Below, one piece after another: positions 57,888-64,000 of a stretch of DNA of 64,000 bases. Both the position numbers and the translations under genes were made by a program. The notes below the pieces were generated by a model. That model saw only the letters and a list, made by a program, of their open reading frames with translations. It did not search any database and had not been told where the DNA came from. The first letter of the stretch is position 1. Each line of letters starts with the position of its first letter. The stretch is from positions 1 through 64,000 of the forward strand of contig NW_024427631.1 of assembly GCF_017562075.2 (NCBI RefSeq), read 5' to 3'. Source of the stretch: Anopheles merus (Eukaryota > Arthropoda > Insecta > Diptera > Culicidae).

Positions 57888-57965
57888 AATGTTTGACGGC
57901 CCGCTGCGCAAATTCGAGCAGTTTCCAGCACAGGAAATGTACCAAAATCTGCGCTGGCCAGCGCA
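57888..57965. repeat. Junction between L copies 7 and 8
   Basis: AATGTTTGACGG, then a 66-bp L inner head (57900-57965, CCCGCTGCGCAAATTCGAGC to GGCCAGCGCA), which is cut where the full inner head of copy 8 begins. Confidence 0.8.
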
Positions 57966-59373
57966 CCCGCTGCGCAAATTCGAGCAGTTTCCAGCGCAGG
58001 AAATGTACCAAAATCTGCGCTGGCCAGCGCAGATTTTGGCTGGTCTCCCGCGCTGGACTTCAGCGATTCCTGCGCAGGCCTGCGCAGGGTTAGCGCCATC
58101 TGTTGGCGAAATGGATGAACTATTTATGGCGGCGGAGCAAAAAAACGGTCAAAAAATTTAAAATATTTGGCGCCCTTTTTTTCGTCCGCTTCTTCTCCCT
58201 CCCTCACCCTGCCTTGCCTTACTTATACTTGCGGCGCTTCTACCCTTGCTTTCCGCCGCCAGCTGATTGGGTGTTGTGGTGTATGCGTTGATTCATATAT
58301 GTGCATTGCGGTTGTGTATTGTTATTGGTGGGTGATAGCATTTATTAATTTGTGTGTGACCTTGAGACGCTGTGGGAGAAGCTGGTTTGGGATTTAAAGT
58401 GTTATCGGTGTATTGATGGTTTATTTTATTTCGTGCCGCTGCTGATGAGACCATTCGATGCCCGTGCCGGTCGAGGGTGACGAAGCCTATTTAAAACAAG
58501 CGTAGGAGAACGTCTAACACTAATCTAATATTTTTTAATTTGATCATGTTTGATGCTTCAACGACCTTCTAAGCATCATGTAGCACAGTGTATAGTGGCA
58601 ATATATATTTTTTTTAATGTGCCGAAATCTGTATCGAGTTTTTGGGGTCTCACACACACACGCACACACACAGCGCGGGGAAAGCAACCGTCCGCTCTAC
58701 CATGCCGCGATCCCCCACCCCACCCGGCGCTTTGGATGATGATGCGCTACAAGATAGCTGAACCAGCCTTTCTTCCGATAAGGTAGCCGTACTCGCTCGT
58801 TTGGGAGAGGGGGGGGGGGGATTGGTGGTGGGTGCGCGCTCGCCTGCGCGCTTTCGTGGGTGCGTGCTTGCGTTCGCGCTTTCGTGGGTGTGCGCTCGCA
58901 TGCGCGCGTACGTGCAAGTGTGCGTGCATGCGTGTGTGTGTTTGCGTGTGTGTGTGTGTGTGCGTGCGTGTGGAAACCCCAAAACGGTTTGATTCTGATG
59001 CGTACATTTTCATCCACTGCGACAACAAAGTCCGTGCATTTTTTATCTCGCTACCTGAGAGACAACACAATTCTGCTAGCGGATGCAAGTTGAAACAAAA
59101 CTTGAATTGAATTCATACAAAAGAGGATTCTGGATTTGTTTATTACGGTGCGCGTATGGTGCTGTACCTGTCCGTCCAGAATCTGGCTGCTTGTTGGCTG
59201 GGCAAGCCGGTATCATGACGCCGAGCGACCGGCACTGCCTTGGAATGGGTTCGGCTCGGGAGGTTAATGTCCTTTGGTCGAGTGCATTCCGTGCATTTGT
59301 CGCGTCACATCGGTAGCCCGGCAGCATCAAAGACAAGCCAAACTCTTCCCCGGGCGTGGAATGTTATGCTAAT

Positions 59374-59560
59374 TTCTTCTTATTATTATTATTATTGTTG
59401 GCGTAATAGCCAGCGCGATCATGCCGGCCATTTTAGGACTTGAGTACCACGTAGCCGGTTTGTCAGCCCTTGCTACGGCGGACGGTTCATACGTGGTTAG
59501 AACCCACGACGGGCATGCTGTTACGATGTGCGGAATGGTGGCGGTGCCGCGGGACAGCTC
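59374..59560 (-). repeat. SINE embedded in L copy 8
   Basis: Same position as in other L copies; short ATT tail. Confidence 0.65.
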
Positions 59561-59740
59561 CTATCTTGCGGGCAACTTGCATACTGTCACACTGTCTCCT
59601 ACCCGATGCATACGCTGCAGGCATAGGGAAGGATGCACCTCCACAATAAAAAAAACACCGTCATGAACCAGCGGCGGATCTAACGGTAGGCGGACTAGGC
59701 GGTCGCCGAAGATCTCTAGTCTGTAGTATGCCGTATGTCT

Positions 59741-59794
59741 ACAAGTGGACAGAGGCCTCGTAAAAAAATAAAACAACAACAACAAGTGGACAGA
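59741..59794. repeat. 28-bp poly(A)-type insertion with 13-bp TSD
   Basis: ACAAGTGGACAGA occurs at 59741-59753 and 59782-59794. Between them is GGCCTCG followed by A-rich DNA with CAA triplets. No other L copy has this insert. It looks like the extreme 3' end of a retroposed transcript. Confidence 0.85.
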
Positions 59795-60799
59795 GTATTA
59801 GCGATAAAGGCCCCGGGAAAGATGGTCCTGTGGCTGGAGAAACATTTACCCCCCCCCCCCTCCCCCATGCCGACAACAATTTTAGGGCCTGTGATGATCG
59901 TAGGGGTCCCACTCCCTCCCCCCCCGCGCCAACGATTTAAGTATACTGTTATATCTCCCAACAGCTGTACCCCCTCCAGTACCCCCTCCTCCCGGTCATC
60001 AGTTACCATTTACAGCGACCGTCTTTCCGCCTAGGGCACCCGATTCCCCTACTCCGTCACTGTCATGAACACCTTCCTTTCTTTGACCGGTCGATCATAA
60101 CATTCCGGAAGAGCATACATTCGGCGACAGTTTTGCATACACACGCACACTCACACCCATGCGCAGGCGGCTTGGTATATCTGTGTAATCTACACCATAC
60201 GAAAGCAAAAGCTTAGTGTAATAAAATTATGCTTTATGTTTAGCACGTTCAGTTCGATGGCAGGCCCCAGGGACTGCCAGTGAACTTTCCAGTATGCCGA
60301 TTTTACAATCAGCTTGCGTTCTAGATGCCGGCGGAACGGAATGTTGATGAAAAACAGCGCCAGGCTGAACGTGCTAATGCGAATTAGGGTTTTGCCCGTT
60401 GCACAGCAAACCCTCCAGCGTGAGCTAGCGATTCCTTGGTCATTTTTACATTGCAGCGATTGAACTCATTGCGCTTTTTTGGTTTGATTTGTGAAAATGC
60501 AACTTCCTCGCTGCAATGTTTAGTAACGGCTTTTTAAGCGCCACAGCAACTCATGAGCATTGGCCACAAGCGAGAAAGAGATAGCGCTATGGAGGGAAAA
60601 AGCACGGACGACGGCGATTGGCCGTCTGACGCACCAACACATCTAAACCTTCGACAGCGCGTTCAGGCGAGGGGTATGAGGCGGAGCCAGGGACGGGTAG
60701 CTCGACTGGCTGCTTGACAAATTTGCCGTTGGAGGGAAAAAGAAGGCATGATAAAATTCTCCGAACGCCATGATTTCTTGCGTCGCTTTGCGCAGCGGG

Positions 60800-60958
60800 C
60801 ATGTTGGTTCAAAAATGATTATGGTCGCAAAATAGTTCACACCCACGTTTTCTTTCTCCCCTCCTTCCCCTCTTCACCATCCTTTTACCTTTTATTGGTT
60901 CTTGCTCTCTAGCTACATTGAGCGAGACGCTGAGTTTTCGATCGCTTTGCGCAGCGGG
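60800..60958 (-). repeat. S head, inverse, shared with 46489-46645
   Basis: CATGTTGGTTCAAAAATGAT to TTTGCGCAGCGGG. Together with the BEL fragment it belongs to the inverted segmental duplication. Confidence 0.82.
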
Positions 60959-61461
60959 TGTTGAGCGTGTTAGCTGACTCGGAGAATTTGATCAATTCCA
61001 GGCCGTTGACATATACGTCGCTTTCGTCAGATGTAGAATCCCTCACACCAAACCACTTTCTACTCGGAAGTTCAGCAGGCGCCCAGACACATATGCGCTT
61101 CTGTCCGAGTGTAACACAAGCACTTAGACACAGCTACAAGAGGTCACAGCAGTTGTCCTACCACTTATGGGATCGTTGGGTAAAAGAATACTTCCCATCG
61201 CTAAACAAACGGCCAAAGTGGCACGACGACCAGGTTCAGCTAAAGGAAGGCGATTTGGTGTTTGTAATAGAGGGAGATCGAAAAGAATGGACTAGGGCAG
61301 TAGTCGAAGAAGTCCATGCAGGACGAGACGGGCGGGTAAGACAAGCGATTGTTCGTACAGCAACCGGAAAACAACTAAAGCGACCCACGGTTAAGTTAGC
61401 TGTATTAGATGTGGAAATTAAGGAAACCGAAAAGGAGAGAGATATTGCACAGCTAAAGTAG
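60959..61461 (+). pseudogene. BEL/Pao Pol C-terminal fragment (open frame, no start)
   Basis: About 166 codons open to TAA at 61459. It contains the integrase C-terminal phrase LINSRPLTY...LTPNHFLLGSS and the downstream DUF5641-like module (YHLWDRWVKEYFPSL, KWHDDQVQLKEGDLVFVIE, EWTRAVVEEV, RPTVKLAVL). It starts abruptly at the S junction without an ATG, so it is a relic although its frame is intact. The protease, RT, RNase H and integrase core are absent. Confidence 0.85.
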
Positions 61462-61900
61462 AAGATAGTTTACGGATCGCGAGAGCACATAGAAAAGTGA
61501 ACACGGTATGACAGCAAGCTTGACGGGTAACCAGTTCACGGGGTGGGGTGTTGCTGCGAGTCGTAAACAAATAGAGAACTGTCACCGCGGCTGACAGCAA
61601 AACTTTCAGCATTTGCGATCGCGAGAGATTCTAGACTCTCACGTACAGAGGGCACTGTAACGGGTTCGGATACCGGGAAGGCAAATGACCTCAGGATCGG
61701 GAATCGGGTTCCTCGCCATCGCGATTGCTTCAGTAGCATCACGACAGCGAGCGAATATAGTTGAAAAACTTTTTAAAGGTGTACAAAAACCGCGACAAAA
61801 TAAAGTTTCCACCCAAAGCGAAACTCGGCGAATAAACATTTTTTGACTCCTATGAGAGAACAATTTATATTCCGTTACGCGACTAGTTCGGGAGCTAACA
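60959..61900 (+). mobile_element. BEL/Pao 3' end fragment
   Basis: The end of pol, a 3' UTR and the LTR at 61656-61900 (245 bp). Inverse counterpart of 45549-46488, with at least two single-base length differences. It is followed by L sequence GTGGGTGTTAGC. Confidence 0.85.
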
Positions 61901-62531
61901 GTGGGTGTTAGCATTTATTAATTTGTGTGTGACCTTGAGACGCTGTGGGAGAAGCTGGATTGGGATTTAAAGTGTTATCGGTGTATTGATGGTTTATTTT
62001 ATTTCGTGCCGCTGCTGATGAGACCATTCGATGCTCCTGCCAATCGAGGGTGAAGAAGCCTATTTAAAACAAGCGTAGGAGAACGTCTAACACTAATCTA
62101 ATATTTTTTAATTTGAACATGTTTGATATTTCAACGACCTTCTATGCATCATGTAGCACAGTGTATAGTGGTTATAATTTTTTTTTAAATTTGCCCAAAT
62201 CTGTCTCGAGTTTTTGGGTCACGACACACACACGCACACACACAGCGCGGGGAAAGTGATCGTTCACTCTATCATGCCACGATCCCCCACCCCGCCCGGC
62301 GCTTTGAATGAGGATGCGCTACAAGATAGCTGAACCAGCCGTTCTACCGATAAGGTAGCCGTTCTCGCTCGTGCGGGAGGGAGGGGAGAGGGTTGGTGGA
62401 GGGTGCGTGCTCGCGTGCGCGACTTCGGGGGTGCGTGCTCGCGAACGCGCTTTCGTGGGTGCGTGCTGGCGTGCGCGCTTTCGTGCGTGTGTGCTCGCGT
62501 ACGTTCATGTGTGCGTGCGCGCGTTCATGCA

Positions 62532-62741
<210 letters not shown>

Positions 62742-63240
62742 CGTGCGTGCAAAAACCCCACAACTGTTTGTAGCCGCAGTGGATGAAAATGTACGCATTT
62801 TTGAGGTTGCGCATCTCGCTACCTGAGAGGCAACACAACCATTGGATTGGCACTACCATTTTTGCGACCGGTTCTGCTGTTGGGGTGTTAAAAAGAAACA
62901 CTAAGCAAACGTGCGTGTGATATGTAGCACATTTCTTTCCCATTCAGCTAGCGGATGCAAGTGGAAACAACATTTTGCATTGAATTCATGCAAAAGAGGA
63001 TCCTGGATTTATTCATTACGGTGCGCGTATGGTGCTGCACCTGCCCGTCCAGAATCTGGCGGCTTGTTGGTTTGTATTCGTTATCATGACGCCGATTGCC
63101 GGCAATGCCTTGAAATGGGTTCGGATCGGTAGGTTCATGTTTTGGTCGATTGCATTCCGTTGATTTGTCGCGCCACAGCGGTAGACCCGGTAGCAACAAA
63201 GTCATAACAAACTCTTTCCCGGTACGGATGGCGCTTCAAA

Positions 63241-63419
63241 GTTCTTTTTCTTTTTATTATTCTTGTCATTACGGCCTACGCGATCATGTTGGCCTTTTCA
63301 GGACTTGACGTACACGTAGCCGGATGGTCACCTCTTGCTACGGCGGACGGTTCATACGCGGTTAGAACCCACGACGGGCATGCAGATGTGCGGAATGATG
63401 GCGGTGCCGCGGGCCCGCT
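63241..63419 (-). repeat. SINE embedded in L copy 9
   Basis: Inverse of 44046-44222. Confidence 0.65.
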
Positions 63420-64000
63420 CCTATCCAGTGTGCAACTTGCATACTGCCACACTGTCTCCTGCCCGATGCATACGCTGCAGGCAGGACGAAGGATGCACCA
63501 CGATAAAAATAACACCGTCATGAACCAGCGGCGGGTCTAACGATAGGCGGACTAGGCGGTCGCCGAAGATCTCTAGTCTGTAGTATGCCGTATGTCTACA
63601 AGTGGACAGATTATTAGCGACAAGGGCCCCCGGAAAGATGTTCGTTTTGCCATGTGACTGCAGAACCATTTGCACTCCCCCCTTCCCGCCCCAACATGCC
63701 GGCAACAACCGATGATCTGCCTGTGACCGATGATCGTAGGGGTCCCATGGCCACCCCCACCCCCTCCGCCGACAATTTAAGTATACTGTTATATCTCCCA
63801 ACAGCTGTGTGCCAGTACCCACTCCCCCCGGTCATCAGTTACCATTTACAGGGGCCACAACTCGTCTTTCCGCCTTTCATGAACACCTTCCTTTCTTTGA
63901 ATGATGGATCATAACATTCCGGAAGAGCATACATTCGGCGACAGTTTTGCACGCACACTCACACCCTTGCGTAGACAGCTTAGCATATCTGTATAATCTA

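Larger units (their letters stand above)
57966..60799 (+). mobile_element. L element copy 8, full length
   Basis: Inner end CCCGCTGCGCAAATTCGAGC, outer end TTTGCGCAGCGGG, about 2,834 bp. With copy 7 it forms a head-to-head palindrome of about 5.76 kb with a 78-bp centre. Perfect 32-bp palindrome at 58008-58039. A 28-bp insertion lies at 59754-59781. Confidence 0.9.

Noticed and set aside
55038..60799. Initial reading as one long-arm foldback transposon
   Set aside because: Single L copies elsewhere (3 and 4) have their own two termini and 2-bp duplications, so each arm is a complete element. The outer flanks of the palindrome show no duplication.

Overview
The window looks like insect nuclear DNA, most probably from an Anopheles mosquito. 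The evidence is an Ig-domain exon pair of the insect dpr cell-adhesion family, copies of a tRNA-derived SINE that I recognise as the Anopheles SINE200 type, BEL/Pao and Ty3/gypsy retrotransposons, and many short inverted-repeat DNA transposons. It is gene-poor: apart from dpr exons, all recognisable protein coding is transposon-derived. No rRNA, tRNA, CRISPR or prokaryote-like operon was seen.

Host gene. Two + strand exons (6583-6760 and 13476-13612) join in phase to encode the second Ig domain of a Dpr protein. A third, phase-compatible exon with a good splice acceptor lies at 52806-52933 and could be the C-terminus. If so, everything from 13.6 to 52.8 kb is one 39-kb intron packed with repeats. 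Upstream exons lie outside the window.

Region 14.2-21.2 kb is a three-level nest with target-site duplications (TSDs) intact at each level. A hAT element (8-bp TSD) contains a 1.3-kb non-autonomous LTR element (5-bp TSD). One LTR of that element contains a Ty3/gypsy element with identical LTRs (4-bp TSD), whose pol has lost the catalytic half of reverse transcriptase and most of RNase H.

Region 25.8-30.0 kb holds two degenerate convergent ORFs of a CACTA-like (En/Spm) transposon: a DUF4218-type transposase remnant on + and a DUF4806-like protein on -.

Regions 2.8-4.5, 7.1-10.0, 32.4-51.7 and 55.0-64.0 kb are built from two families of non-coding DNA transposons that I call L (about 2.85 kb, nine full or partial copies) and S (351 bp, many copies and fragments). 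Their ends share the motif CCCGCNNNNCAAA. Related empty sites inside the window show that they make 2-bp TSDs. They insert into one another repeatedly, giving head-to-head giant inverted repeats, stacked truncated S heads, a 695-bp tandem duplication, a near-identical direct repeat 22.3 kb apart and an inverted segmental duplication of at least 3.2 kb. Every L copy that spans the relevant region carries an embedded SINE, and most carry a (GT)n microsatellite. This family system is the most interesting content of the window.
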